A DNA stretch of 64,000 nucleotides. It comes from Fasciola hepatica. Its lineage: Eukaryota > Platyhelminthes > Trematoda > Plagiorchiida > Fasciolidae. Location: positions 1,436,001 through 1,500,000 of the forward strand of contig CANUEZ040000199.1 of NCBI GenBank assembly GCA_948099385.1. Reading direction: 5' to 3'. Position numbers and translations under genes: made by a program. Numbering within the stretch: position 1 is the first letter of the stretch; each line of letters opens with the position of its first letter. Positions 23,547-34,525 of the stretch are shown in pieces. The notes under the pieces are model-generated. The model ran no database searches. It saw only the letters and a program-made list of their open reading frames with translations, and had not been told where the DNA came from.

Positions 23547-24794
23547 CACGACAGACTTCACTTACCCCAACATACGTACTGTAAGAGCTTTCGATCGTGC
23601 CTACTTTACTGTTGCAATTACCCCCTACTGTAGCATGTATTTATACTGACACGTTTTACTTCCGCGGTTGACAAGAGTAAACGAAATGCTTGCATCTAGC
23701 GACTTATGTCTTCTCTCTGTTCTCATGAATCTACCACTGTGCCCGTAACAACATGGTTTCGGGATGAAAAGATTGTATGTATCCAGCCTGATACTCGCTT
23801 GTGAAAACTGATTTGAGGCCAAGGAACAGAGCACCCCACGGAAGCAATCGTTGCTGAATTGGGTACAGCATCGATAAGGTACCGCATGAATGACAGTTGC
23901 AGAAACTCAGGGTCCTTGGATTTGAGGCCCTGTTGATCCGATGGATCGAGGATTTCTTAAAGGAAAGTACATTTTCCATGAGTCTCACAGTCGCTGCCGT
24001 GTCCTCTTATGGCACCTAGCTGAGTACCTCCGTGGTCAGTCCTGTGCCCATTGCTTCTTCTTTTGTTTACAGACGGTCTGCCATCAGTTTTCCAATCATC
24101 TTGCCTCATTGACGTGGAAGGCCTCAATATTTGGCGTACAGTCCAGTCAGAAGTAGATCAGTAGGTCATGTAAGAAGATTTCGACGAACTGGTGCGCTGT
24201 TCTGAGGCGCGGAAGCTCCCTATCCACTTGTAGGAATGCGCTTACATGATTGTTAGGAGGTCGGGGATTGGCGCATCCTATAACTTGCACAGGGCACCCA
24301 TCCGCACATCAGTCCATGAGAAAGAACTTGGTGTATTGATAACCTCCACTCTGAATATCAAAGCCAACACGAGCAAGGCCCGTGTCTCAGCTTGGAGTAT
24401 GCTTAAAGCTACTTATCGATCTCTTGGGTGACTATCTACTGATGCCTTCAAAGTGCTATGTGCTATCCATGTGCGTCCACGACTTGATACTGTCATTATT
24501 ACAACCGCAACAATACAATTCAGTTTATGTCAGCTCAGAAGAATATTAGTTTTAGGATTTTGTTTCACTTCAGGTGAGCAGAGTATAAAGATAAGCCTAT
24601 CGTCTGATTCCTAAGAAGTCGACACTGCAGACTTTTTAATCTAGCGGCCCTTTGGGTCGAATCTTGCCATCACCAGTCACTTCCCATTTCGCTAGTCTCT
24701 AATGGTCGCGATTCTCTTTTTGATTTTTCGTGCCATTACTGTACATAAAATAGAATTAAAAGTTGTTATTATTCTTATCATTGCTCTTTGTGTT

Positions 24795-25110
24795 GATTAG
24801 AAAGCTTTCACACGCGGTCCAGTGCGCTGCAGCTTCATTTCCAGTATCCAATCAATCAGGTGAAGCCTGGTTGTGACTGTTAGATCGTGTAGATACAGCA
24901 AAGTCGCTTTATGATTGGTCAGCACGTTATATGCCCATAAGTACTTGTCTATTTTGTGTATAACCTAGTGAGCACCAACCAAATGTAACAGAATACATCC
25001 TTGATGTTTCTGTCTGGTCTTTTCTTTCCCCCAGTGCGCGTGGCCAGGGTCCGAGCTATTTCACTACGTAGAATTGGTCGATTAGATACAATTCTCACTC
25101 TTATTACAGC
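24795..25110 (+). repeat. Interspersed repeat R1, copy 2
   Basis: Reverse-complement partner of 18.7-19.05 kb. Shared blocks include CGCTTTATGATTGGTCAGCA and TAACAGAATACATCCTTGAT. It begins within about 15 bp of the 3' end of the split LINE. On the minus strand a 143-codon frame (25,380-24,949) runs across it. Confidence 0.6.
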
Positions 25111-26080
25111 ATTCACCTGCATATTATCGCCAGTTTTGCTTGTAATTGACTGAAGATTATCCGGTATTAGTTGAAACACATCTGATAAATTGTCGACGGA
25201 ATTCATCAGAATTTTTCCGAAGAAGCTTAGCAGCCTAGTAACCGAAAATACTAAAACATGAAAAACAGACATAATGATTACGACACTACCGCTGACTTGC
25301 TTGTAAGTTGGCAACATTTTGCTGATACAAAAGTATGAGTGGGCGGGGAAGTTTTCTCTTACGCGTGTGCCGAAATTCACATCAAACTAGGCATAGAATA
25401 GAATAATGATGCGTGGTAATCATTACAATCGACACGCTAACAGCAATCACTTGAAATGCTGGTAAACCATATACTTGCTTCCAAATAGAGAAACGTCGAA
25501 GATCTCATTCTCTCACTCAACTGTGAATCTCGTTTTGAAGATGGATAAGTATTTATAACCCTAACCTTCCTTTTTCATCTGTCATACATCAAAGTACAAT
25601 ATTCCTGGAAGGGTGCCCCTTCCAATAAAGGCTACTAAATGGAAGAGTCCGGCGGGGGCAGGCCTTAACTTCCCCCTGATGGCCGTTTGACCACTCCCAG
25701 CAAAAACGGATTGCCTGATCCTCGTGGATTCAGTGCCAAGGTTTGCTGAAATGCTCAGAAACATCCGTGAAAATGAATTACCCGCTTTTGTTAAACTGCC
25801 CGCGAAGTCTCACTTTTCACAAAGCCATCGACCAAAGTCTCAAAACTAACCAGTCGCTTTGTACTGTTCCACTTTGGTACTCCAGATAACACTGAGTATG
25901 GTTCAGTTCGTCACAACAACCAGGTCCGTGTATCAGGAGTGTGAGTGGAAGCTCCTGTTCGGAGATTCCACTGAGGAACCACAAAGGTGGTTCGCTGATA
26001 GTTCTATGTGGGTTAGACGTAGCTAACCTCAAGAACGACGACACTGCGGTCGTGAGTTGGCATTACTGATTTAAGTAGTA
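25111..26080. other. No recognisable feature
   Basis: Short minus-strand frames (25,582-25,764 and 25,817-26,044) have no motif. Confidence 0.3.
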
Positions 26081-26084
26081 TCCA

Positions 26085-26180
26085 CATATGGGTGGGCAAA
26101 GATTCCCAGAAGCACACGACCGGCTTTGCGGTTACTGCCACGCATCAAGTATGTGTATCCGGTACGGCTAGGCACTACCT
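26085..26180 (-). ncRNA. Degenerate hammerhead-ribozyme repeat
   Basis: On the minus strand this copies the hammerhead repeat at 30.73-30.87 kb: it keeps the GCCGGTCGTGTGCTTC cleavage-site and stem I side. The core is altered to CTTGATG and GCAAAG instead of CTGATGA and CGAAAC, so self-cleavage is not expected. Confidence 0.5.
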
Positions 26181-28300
26181 TGATGGAAACTACTTGTAGA
26201 ATTGGAGAGGAAATTATCAACGAGAATAAAAAACCTGTATGAAAAGCTTCAAAACTCTGACTAGTTCATTATTCACGTTTATTTTTTGTTTCTCTTACTT
26301 TTATCGATCTTATTTTGCCAAGCAGGTTCCAATTTACACAGCACTGTGTTTGTGTGCGTGAGGTTCACTCTAACTTGTTAAGAATAAACTGAAGTAGGTT
26401 TAATCACAGGTATTCAGTCAGTCAACATCACGGGATGGTAAATACTCCCACGAAACAAACGCCAATGATAAAACTGTATTCCAACTCACCTCCGCACAAA
26501 TGTCGACTCAAGTCCCATGCCCAGGCAGTCGTAAGTAGGCGGTCAACGAGAGTGGACGAAGAACACTAGGCTACGACCCAACATATAAACTACTCTGACT
26601 ACAACATCCCCAGGATAGACCCACGCATTTTGAATACCGAACAGTCTGATAACTGACACATATAATGTATTGTTCCTGGGATGGCTTTATGCCGTAGGGA
26701 CGGGAAAGGTGTTCACAAGTCTGTTTAATTACAACTGTCAGTCAGCGAATCAATTAGCTGGTCATCCAGTCATTGTCAGTGTGATATATTAAATGAACTG
26801 ATCTGAAATATTTCTACAGCACTCTGAGTGGAAGTACTAAACGGTAATTTTCTTAAGATATCCGCCAGGAATATCGAACAGTACAAATTAATCGAAAATG
26901 CGTCGAATAGTCTACCTCCCAAGCTTTTCCGGATATACTCGGTATTTTTCACATGTTAGCATAATGATAAGTAAGTTTCAATGTCCGGAAGACTGCAGTT
27001 ATGCGATTAAACAGCCTACCTGTGTTAACTTTATTATTCACCACGTATACCCGTTTCTTGGGGATTCGGTTTCGTTTAGTATTCATCCCCCCCCCCCCCG
27101 CCGTATCCGGCCAGTTACACAAATGACGGACGCCAATTCGTTGAACTCACTGTCACTAGCTTGCAAATGGATGGACACATAATCTTCTTGGGTTGCTTCG
27201 TACGGCAGGATTATTCAGAAAAATCATTCCTATTCGAAATTATCTTTGTATGAATGGTGAAACTGGATTTCCAAAATGCCACTTTTTCTCAGGCAAGTTC
27301 GTTAAAGAAATCAGTATGTTCTTAAGAGATACTGTTTCTTACTTTTACAACTTAATTGTGCTTCGGAAACCGCGTTGCGGTCGTGTCGCAAAGATTCCTT
27401 CCAGTTAAAGGGGAAGCCTAACTGGATTGTGTGAAATTCTTTCAGGAAGAAGTTCATCTTTTCTTGACTAGTCAGCTGTTTCTGTTGACTAATTTCAAGG
27501 CGCTAAGAGTTACGCTACCAAGACGTACCCCGGTTCGGACTACTTTTGTGCAATTCCATTCCACGTGAACATCCATGATCCGTAATCTCATTCGTCTTTA
27601 TGGACGGAACAAATACCAAATACAGTTAGAACTGAAAAACACCATCTGAATCTAATAAAAGTGGAACAATTGTAGGTGATGCTCTGATCAGAGCTAGTAG
27701 AATTCAATAGCCGAAGTTTAAAATTCATTGGAAACCGATCTAACTTCAACTTACTTGGACAAACTGTGCAAAATCAACCCACCGCAAAAAGCAATTGTTT
27801 TGATTCAAACTTCGTTCGTTCTGTTCCGAAGTTATGCAATGTGTACGTGTAACGCACAAGTGACCTTTCGCAATATACAGCCCACAGAATTCCACAGAAA
27901 CTCTGCCGACCGCTGAATGTAAACAGTTCGGTTTCAGGGTGGAGTACAAAAACGGCGGAAGAGAAAATTGCGGCCAGTATGATAGTACCCAAAGGGATTT
28001 GTTATTGAGTCTCAAAGAGATTGCTGCAGGACAGCTTACACACATTACGCGATTTCTAACCCAGTTTGCTTTGAACATTCCCGCGTGTGGGTGTTCACCT
28101 CACGGGCAACCGAATTGATCTATGGTGCTGACCTGAATCCATTGCAGGATCGGATCAATGAAATTGTGTTTCAATCCTTGCTTGAATATCATCCATCGTA
28201 ATTCCTTCTCTTCTTAATAATACTGTCATTATCAAGGATATCCACCCTTATTCTGAAGTGGGGTATGACAAATGTTGGAATGATCGAAATGGTAAATGTC
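26181..28300. other. No recognisable gene; poly-C tract inside
   Basis: A 13-base C run lies at 27,087-27,099. Open frames at 26,898-27,182, 27,193-27,408 and 27,746-28,078 (minus) show no motif I can name. The last reads VWVFTSRATELIYGADLNPL on the opposite strand just beyond it, which could be a decayed coding piece. Confidence 0.3.
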
Positions 28301-28302
28301 GT

Positions 28303-28387
28303 TAACCTCTGTGAGATTCGAACTCATGCATGGTTGATAGCCATTCTTTAGTACCGCGTGTGATCTACCAACTGAGCTACCAGAATA
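28303..28387 (-). tRNA. tRNA pseudogene or tRNA-derived SINE head
   Basis: Minus strand: A box TAGCTCAGTTGG (complement of 28,368-28,379) and B box GAGTTCGAATCTC (complement of 28,312-28,324) at tRNA spacing. The T-arm pairs at four of five positions. The acceptor arm does not pair and the D-stem is disrupted, so a working tRNA is unlikely. I could not assign an anticodon. Confidence 0.45.
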
Positions 28388-28569
28388 TATTTTTAATTAG
28401 ACACTTTAGTAGGAGATTCAAATATTTTCGGAGGTGGTTCGACATAGTGACGATGTTTAACTGACAGCCAAAAATCATGGAAACTCTAATGAACAGATGT
28501 TCCCCCCTTGTTAGGTGTGAACATCAATAGAGTCTTAACTAAGAGTGTTTCTCTGTGAATTACTGTGGG

Positions 28570-28810
28570 GATTTGCATGCTTCTGCACGCGGTGCGATGC
28601 ACCGTAGCTGTTTATTCTGATACAAACAGACAGCTTTATGATCGTTCAGTACATCTTCCACAAAAAGGACTACGTCTTAATTTATGTGTTTAAAACTGTG
28701 TAACATATTACATGTTATTCTCGTCTAGTCGTTTCCCAGTTCGCGTGGTTCTGGGTATGAGTTAGTGGAGCGCATACGGTTGACCGGGTAAAATCCAATT
28801 TCATATGCTA
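28570..28810 (+). repeat. Interspersed repeat R1, copy 3
   Basis: It shares AGCTTTATGATC and the downstream CATACGGTTGACCGGG block with the copy at 8.6 kb, same orientation. Confidence 0.5.
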
Positions 28811-28829
28811 CTATTAGGCTGTCCAGGCT

Positions 28830-28935
28830 TGCTTACAACGGTTTGCTTCTCGCCAAGGCTGCATGACATGGCGCCCTTCATACACTGGTTTTGAACTTTA
28901 ACAAATCATCGCGCTCAAAGCGATCAATTCCTATG
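28830..28935 (+). repeat. Fragment related to the 36.0-kb SINE-like insert
   Basis: CAACGGTTTG followed by a GCATGACATGGCGCCCTT block and TTTTGAACTTTAACAA matches 35,992-36,095 in the hammerhead-bearing insert, where the same order reads CTACATGATATAGCACCCTT and TTTTGAACGGTAACAA. Confidence 0.45.
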
Positions 28936-30617
28936 ATAGACGAAATCTCAGTAAGAGTCTGAGTAAGAACAAGGCACTACAGACTACAAAAGGGGCTTGA
29001 TAACTTAAACAGTAGGAAAGCGAAATTGTTCATGATATGATTACCGCACACCTTGGACCAATCTATTCCACGGTTCCCTACTTAAAAGGCGTCCTTCCAA
29101 GATCCACATTGTTACCGTTTCTTCTTTCTACCACTTTTCTTGCTCGAACAAAATGATTGTCTGCTCATCAAGGATGTGGTATTTCGACATGCCCTATTCC
29201 AACAGGTCAATTCACCCCCTCCTGCAACAGAGCCTAATCAACGATCTACCAATCTTAACCTAAAATAAATCTCTCGAACTGCTTTCATATTTTATTTTCC
29301 CCTTAGAAAAGTAGTTTGGGACTCAAACCTGTTGTTATCCTGGTTAGACTTACCCATAAATTGCACGTAAAGATAACGAAAACATCATACGTTAAATACC
29401 TCGTGATCTCGTTTGGTCTCGCCTTATCGTAATAGTATTCCTGATAACTAGCCGTCGTATCTTTGATGTGCAGCAAAGGAGGTTATTTTCAACACTACTT
29501 CACCTGATTCGCTATTTTATACTTCCATACAAATTAATATTTATTCTGCCTTGTCATTTGCCAGGGTTTGCTTGGTGAGGACTTCAAACTTATTGTCAGA
29601 TCCCTTAGACACTTTCCCAGACATTGGGAAATTCCATACAGTAAGCCGAACTCGATAAACCATATTTCAACGCCATTAGACTGGTCTGCTTTTTTCTCGT
29701 AAGATACTTACTGACCATCCATATCTTCGTTTATCAGATTTCACTCAATGTATTTCAATATCTGCTACTAGGTTTTGCCATAAACATTATTTGCCGGCAC
29801 CAGTACTTCCAAATCATCTGCAATGCATTGCCCTGCTCGGAGCTCCACCATTCACACAAGTCGTCACCCCTGGCCTGGAAAATATCCTATACGAAATGCA
29901 TTTATTCACTCGCCTCCTTCGCTGTGTGTGTTTACCTTTACTAAGTGGTTACATGGAAGCTGTTTATGCACTCGACGATGCACAACGCTTCTGTGGAATA
30001 TTTCCAAATTCATCGGACTGTGATGTGCTGTGGTGCATCATGTTAATATTCAAACCGATAACCAGAAAATTCCAAATATTAAGGGGGTGTAGGAAGAAAA
30101 TTCAATTAAAGTAGATGTTTTGTCTGAAATTACGAAGGTTCTCACCCAATTTTTTGGCTGAACAGCAACGCAGAAATCCCGGATAGCTTTTTCCAGGTAT
30201 GACCTTGAATGCATAGAATATTAAGTTTTTTCCAAATTTATATCCAGAATCATCCTGTCATTCATCTTTATGCACTCATTGTAATCAAAATAGGAAAAAA
30301 TAATGAAATTGCGGTTACTGTTGTTGAGCTGCAGGTATTGAGATATTTGCAGTTCTAACTAGGGTGTAAATAACTTCATCTAACTAATTACACGCACTGT
30401 TTCCATCACATGTCAACAATCGTTTTTATAAGCTGGGAAAGTCGAGATTTTGGTGAAAACAAACCGTGTTGGAATGCAGCGATCACGTTAGCCCGGTGTC
30501 CAACCATTGGTAATGTTCAGGGGACCCTTGAACTTTACTGTCTGACTGCGATCATTTTAGACTCTAATCGGAAAGGCCTGTTCGACCAAAAGAATGCTAC
30601 AATGATTACGTAACTAC
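28936..30617. other. No recognisable feature
   Basis: A 107-codon frame at 29,791-30,114 has no motif. The stretch is AT-rich and may be intergenic. Confidence 0.3.
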
Positions 30618-30722
<105 letters not shown>

Positions 30723-30732
30723 TTCTAGTGAA

Positions 30733-30877
30733 CATATAACATCGGAGTGTACAAGTATGAAGACGAGTGGGCAGAGGAGTACCGGGTACGCATACCTGAT
30801 GAGCGGCAACAACCGCGAAACCGGTCGTGTGCTTCCGGGGAAATTTTGTCCACACGTTAACATACTACTTACTATCA

Positions 30878-30880
<3 letters not shown>
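30733..30880 (+). repeat. Hammerhead-carrying interspersed repeat
   Basis: Found again, inverted, at 41.9-42.05 kb and more diverged at 26.1 kb. All copies share the block before the ribozyme (GAGTGTACAAGTATGAAGA) or the one after it (GTGTGCTTCC and CACACG). This copy sits between two (TA)n arrays. By analogy with schistosome Sm-alpha it is probably a small non-autonomous retroelement. I see no tRNA-like promoter in this copy. Confidence 0.65.
30790..30832 (+). ncRNA. Type I hammerhead ribozyme, intact core
   Basis: All conserved parts are present. Stem I is GCATAC (30,790-30,795) with GTGTGC (30,827-30,832). The core is CTGATGA (30,796-30,802). Stem II is GCGG/CCGC around CAACAA (30,803-30,816), then GAAA (30,817-30,820). 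A minimal self-complementary stem III, CCGG, lies at 30,821-30,824, and TC ends the cleavage triplet GTC, so cleavage is predicted after 30,826. Outside stem I, GGGTAC and TTCCGG resemble the internal-loop bases that stabilise the Schistosoma hammerhead. Self-cleaving RNAs of this type process multimeric transcripts. The very short stem III suggests action as a dimer. Confidence 0.85.
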
Positions 30881-30881
<1 letters not shown>

Positions 30882-30935
<54 letters not shown>

Positions 30936-30937
30936 TA
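30882..30937. repeat. (TA)n microsatellite
   Basis: TA repeats with two interruptions (TATACATA and TATTTATA). Confidence 0.93.
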
Positions 30938-31248
30938 GTCAAAAGTCCGAGGTCAATGCTGCCAATACTAGCGATCGGACACGTTTGGTTTCGTTGTTCT
31001 AGATTGAGGGAGCGCAAAAACGGAATGTTCGTCAGCCGGGATATTTTGCCATTAGATCAATCTGTCCACTAGCAATCAACCAATCTAGATCCAAGCAACC
31101 TCATGTACCTAATCTCGGGCATGCCACAAGTCTGTCTTGATTAGAATAACAAGATCAAAGCAGTGTCGTTCGATCTGGTAAGCAATCGGACTGGCACGTG
31201 CGCATGTTCGTAATTGGGATTGGTCAGTTTGGACAGTCACACATACAC

Positions 31249-31249
<1 letters not shown>
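30938..31249. other. No recognisable feature between (TA)n arrays
   Basis: About 310 bp of mixed sequence with no motif. Confidence 0.3.

Positions 31250-31323
<74 letters not shown>
31250..31323. repeat. (TA)n microsatellite
   Basis: About 37 TA dinucleotides. Confidence 0.95.
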
Positions 31324-31328
<5 letters not shown>

Positions 31329-31799
31329 ATCCAAACTGCTTAGAACATCGTTTTCGATAGAAGGGATTTTAGTGAAAACTGAATTCAGCAAACAGATTAC
31401 TTCGTTGTGTAGAAATTAGGGACGATTTTCAGTCAAGAAACCACTTATCATAACAATCACAACTTATTACTACGGATCCCAACTTTGATCCCTACCGTGA
31501 ATATTTGTATTTGCAAAATGTTATGTGATCCCGAACCAGTAGTCCGTCCACAAAAGCTGGTGACATAAATTAGTTCAACCATTTCAATAAACGAATGTCG
31601 GAGAGTCAGATTTGCAACAGATTACGTGACTCTACTACCCAGAGAATTGTTGCGAACACCTGTTGGATTTTAATTGGGCCTCATAGAAGGAAATGGAGAC
31701 AAATGAAAGGTTATGTTTGCACAATCTGCGCTTGTAGCAACCTCCGAGACACAAAAATATTAGTTGGTTTAGAGTCTCGTTATTTTCTTCAACTGTAAC
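31324..31799. other. No recognisable feature
   Basis: A 67-codon frame at 31,595-31,798 has no motif. The right end may belong to the 3' end of PLE-A. Confidence 0.3.
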
Positions 31800-31907
31800 A
31801 CAAAAATCTACATGGAGGAGTATGTGAGGTGGGTGATACTGGAAGCAAAAGGGTTTCGGTAAAATTTTATTGTTAAATAACAGCGTAGTCAAAATCCTTG
31901 GTAGGTT

Positions 31908-31950
31908 GTCGACGTTTCGGTCGCCACGGGTAACCTTTTTCAAGACTGGT
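31908..31950 (-). ncRNA. Degenerate hammerhead-like motif in the PLE-A 3' region
   Basis: Minus strand GGCGACCGAAACGTCGAC matches the 3' side (stem II, GAAAC, GTC) of hammerheads found in PLE terminal repeats, including an almost absent stem III. The 5' core reads CTTGAAA rather than CTGANGA, so the motif is probably inactive in this copy. Confidence 0.4.
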
Positions 31951-32120
31951 TTTACAACTGACTGAAACTGGAATGATAGCTTGGAGCAATTGGTGTTAGC
32001 CACAGTGTGTTCGTGTGTTGGTCTGTGTGGTTGTGGTGTTGTTCAATGCGAGGGTGGGGTTTGAACCTCCGTCCATGCTATGTATCCGTTACAGTGGAGT
32101 CATTTGAGGTCAACAAGGTG

Positions 32121-32500
32121 TTATGACCCTTTTTGGTGTTTATCCATCCGCGTCGTAAGTGCCATCCATATGCCTGAAATTTCTGCCCCATCTTTGCGGT
32201 TGAGACAAGATTGGTGGGCGTTAATTGCAAGAGCCTCTACGTAGAGGCATTCAGTGTACATACGAAACCCATACTGGAGGATCCTGGTGTTTTTGTAGTC
32301 GATAGTGTGGTTTTCGGATATGGCGTGAAGTGCGATTGCAGAGTCACGTTCTAACTTTCTTAAAGCCATTTGGTCTATCGGTCTGCATTTTTCTTTACTT
32401 TTGTGTTCTGCGATTCTGGTTTTGACCCGTCTGCATGTTTGCCCAATGTACTAATGAGGGCAGTCTTTGCAGTTGATTATGTAAACGCAATTGTTCTGTT
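32121..32500 (-). pseudogene. GIY-YIG endonuclease domain of PLE-A, one stop
   Basis: The minus frame gives NCVYIINCKDCPH, a TAG stop (32,451-32,453), then YIGQTCRRVKTRIAEHK and a downstream HAISENHTIDYKNTRIL block ending near 32,121. These are the first and second halves of the GIY-YIG nuclease motif with its Cys cluster. The nuclease nicks target DNA for PLE insertion. A single TAG between the halves is the only interruption in the core. Confidence 0.8.
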
Positions 32501-32550
32501 CGTGTATGGGTAGAGAGTTATTGGTCCTTGTGAGATGACGTCGCAACGTG

Positions 32551-33610
32551 TCATCTATTTGGAAGAAAACACGAACACCATACGCCCCAAGTACCTTCCT
32601 GATTGCCACCGATGTGCCCGATCTGTACGGGATACCAACAGAGGTTAGCCAGTCTACGTCCTTCCTGTCGTGTGTTGCTGGCTTGTTTCTTAGCTCGTCG
32701 GTTCCTATTCCTTGTGGATAGTTGTTTTGAAGGACCGTGTAAGCGTTGTATTTCCTGTTTGTGAGTGACATCATCGTTGCACAATTTGTCGACTCTGTTG
32801 GTTAGTGACGATACGAGTGCCCGTTTTATGCATTGTGGATGGGCTGATTTGGAGTCCAGATATCTGTCGGAATGTGGTTTCCTGTGAATGCTCACTGTAA
32901 ACCTACGGAAGTTGTTAACTTGCAGTCGGCAGTCAAGGAAACTGATGACTCTGTCAGTGCTCTCAGTCTCCATTGTGAGTTTAATTGAGGTAGACTGATT
33001 ATTGAGACATTGTAGAAAGTCCAGCCTATGTTCTGATTTCAGAATTGCAAACGTATCGTCTACATATCTGACATAGATTCGTAGTGGATTGTGAAGTGCG
33101 GCCAATGCTTTAGATTCGACTGAATGTAAGAACAGATCAGCTACAATGGGTGATACAGGAGAACCCGTGGCTACGTCGTCAGTGTGTCTGTACAATGATT
33201 GGTTAAATGTGAATAAGGTGGAAGTGAGGCATAGTTCAACGCCAGTGATGATATCAATTGGATTCAATGGACATCTGGGTTCTAAGGTGGTGTCCTTGAT
33301 CAAAATGGAGTGTAAAAATTCCAAACTGTCTTTAATGGGCACGCTTGTGTCAACAGATGTCACATCAAAACTCACTGCTGTTTCATTTTTTCTAATACGA
33401 CAGTCTTTAGAATGCGAAAGAAATCAAAGACATAATTGATGTGACTTACCACCATTATTTTGGTGCGGTTTTAGTAGTGTACTGATGCATTTGACTAACA
33501 TATAGGTCGCACAAGGTGTATAATCTACAACTGGTCGGATAGGTGTGCTCATTTTGTGGATTTTTGGTAGTCCGTAAAATCTTCCAGGTCTGTTTGTTTT
33601 AGGATTCAAA
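32551..33610 (-). pseudogene. PLE-A reverse transcriptase
   Basis: The frame 33,609-33,424 holds RFYGLPKIHKMSTPIRPVVD, the RT entry motif. After a frameshift, 33,375-32,551 holds SFDVTSVDTSVP (where PLEs have SFDVTSLFTNVP), TGSPVSPIVADLFL, the catalytic box RYVDDTFAIL and FLDCRLQVNNFRRFTVSIHR. A RKPHSDRYLD block follows. The two catalytic Asp residues are present. A frame change near 32,770 joins it to the linker before the GIY-YIG domain. Confidence 0.85.
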
Positions 33611-33779
33611 GCAAACCATACAAACTTCCCCTGCTTTTCTTTCAGCCCTGAAAGGTATTTCCTTATCTGTGTCTTTGTTCTGTTTAGTGTGGCATTGGCT
33701 TTCTTTTCTTCAGTTCTTTCATATGGTCCATCTTCTAAGTGTTGTCGAACTTTTGATTAATAGTCTGACATATTTAGAA

Positions 33780-34525
33780 CGACTGTAATGTTGCCCGTCT
33801 GGGTTCATCCGACGGCGAAGCAAGCCTGTATCACTGGAGACCCCGGTCATATAAGTCGCAAAACCCAAGGTCAATCTATAGATAGATTCACATCATAACT
33901 GTCAGCCAAGACTGTACCTACATTAAATTGACCCGCAACTCTAGCTGCTTCGTCCCCCGAAGCGTACAGGAAATACCTTGATGCGATACCGGGGACAGGC
34001 AGTTGAACCACACTGCTCTGATCCTGGATACGCGTTCCACTGACTTACTAGACATTAGTCTTCAGAGGATCTATTGTGAGCGCTAGACGCGCCTTTTGAC
34101 CGGCCTGTATGACACTTCGCATGTAGAAGGAGCCGAGATTCAGAGTCTCACGAGGCTCGAGAAAATGCGAGTTACAAGATAAAGGATTATTTAGGAAACT
34201 TTTTGACAATGAACCGTTGCGAGTATCGACCGTGTTATCGATGACTGTATGATAAGTAGGGGGACAAGTCAGGTGGTTTGGGACAGAAGACAAAGATTGA
34301 GTAAAAGAGAGGGAACTCGGAGCAGAGGCCCACTTATCACTACCCACTCCGCTTGATGCAATGGGCAGTGCGCCCACGATTATCCTGCGAGATGACCGAT
34401 GCAGACTGGAATTCTCTGTATTCGTGCAGTTCATAGATGTTGAACGGCTGCAGTTAAAGAGTACCGCCCCTAGTAGAAGAATGGTTAGAGTTCCCAACCA
34501 AAGCCTTCAGTTCTAACCACCACGG
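33780..34525 (-). pseudogene. RTE-like LINE 5' end and endonuclease start
   Basis: The frame 34,497-34,048 carries the N-terminal leader seen again at 53.5-54.0 kb (NPLSCNSHFLEPRETLNLGS, then RSVIQAGQKARLALTI). Further on, in broken frames to about 33,930, comes the start of the AP-type endonuclease (SETRI-QD and VQLP-PGIA-like residues). The rest of the LINE is missing, cut near the 5' end of PLE-A. Confidence 0.7.

Larger units (their letters stand above)
22892..23739. mobile_element. Palindromic PLE-end insertion with 11-bp target duplication
   Basis: The insert (22,903-23,728) is flanked by a perfect 11-bp repeat, ATCTACCACTG, at 22,892-22,902 and 23,729-23,739. It consists of two 391-bp inverted arms (22,930-23,320 and 23,340-23,730) around a 19-nt loop. 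The arms match with no net length difference and only scattered substitutions. A further 27 bp lie outside the left arm. Each arm encodes, pointing outward from the centre, the C-terminal part of a PLE GIY-YIG protein followed by a 3' untranslated end. It therefore looks like two 5'-truncated PLE 3' ends joined head to head and inserted as one unit. Variable-length target duplications fit target-primed insertion. Confidence 0.85.
22690..24785 (+). mobile_element. CR1-like LINE split by a palindromic insertion
   Basis: Left of the insertion the plus strand reads KKCVIVPLFKSGSKAGYR and a decayed IGKILKCLVVLRLSE-type block, the first RT motifs. After 23,739 the element resumes with LGFEALLIRWIEDFLKE, a VPPWSVLCPLLLLLF block (where LINE RTs have G-PQGSVLGPLLF) and DELVRCSEARKLPIHL. 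It continues with RSGIGASYNLHRAPIRTS, KELGVLITSTLNIKANTSKA and KVLCAIHVRPRLDT, the order seen in CR1-type elements. It ends in an AT-rich tail near 24,780. Stops and frameshifts are frequent. The 22,892-23,739 insertion shows the LINE was already resident when a PLE-derived sequence entered it. Confidence 0.75.
31800..33770 (-). mobile_element. Penelope-like element PLE-A, nearly complete 3' half
   Basis: On the minus strand the element reads RT, linker, GIY-YIG domain and a 3' region in the usual PLE order, with few frame breaks. It is the best preserved PLE in the window. Its 5' end abuts an RTE-like LINE 5' piece at about 33,775. Terminal repeats are not visible as a pair inside the window, so the outer ends are estimates. 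Confidence 0.82.

Noticed and set aside
28303..28387. Functional tRNA gene
   Set aside because: Promoter boxes are fine, but the acceptor arm does not pair and the D-stem is broken.
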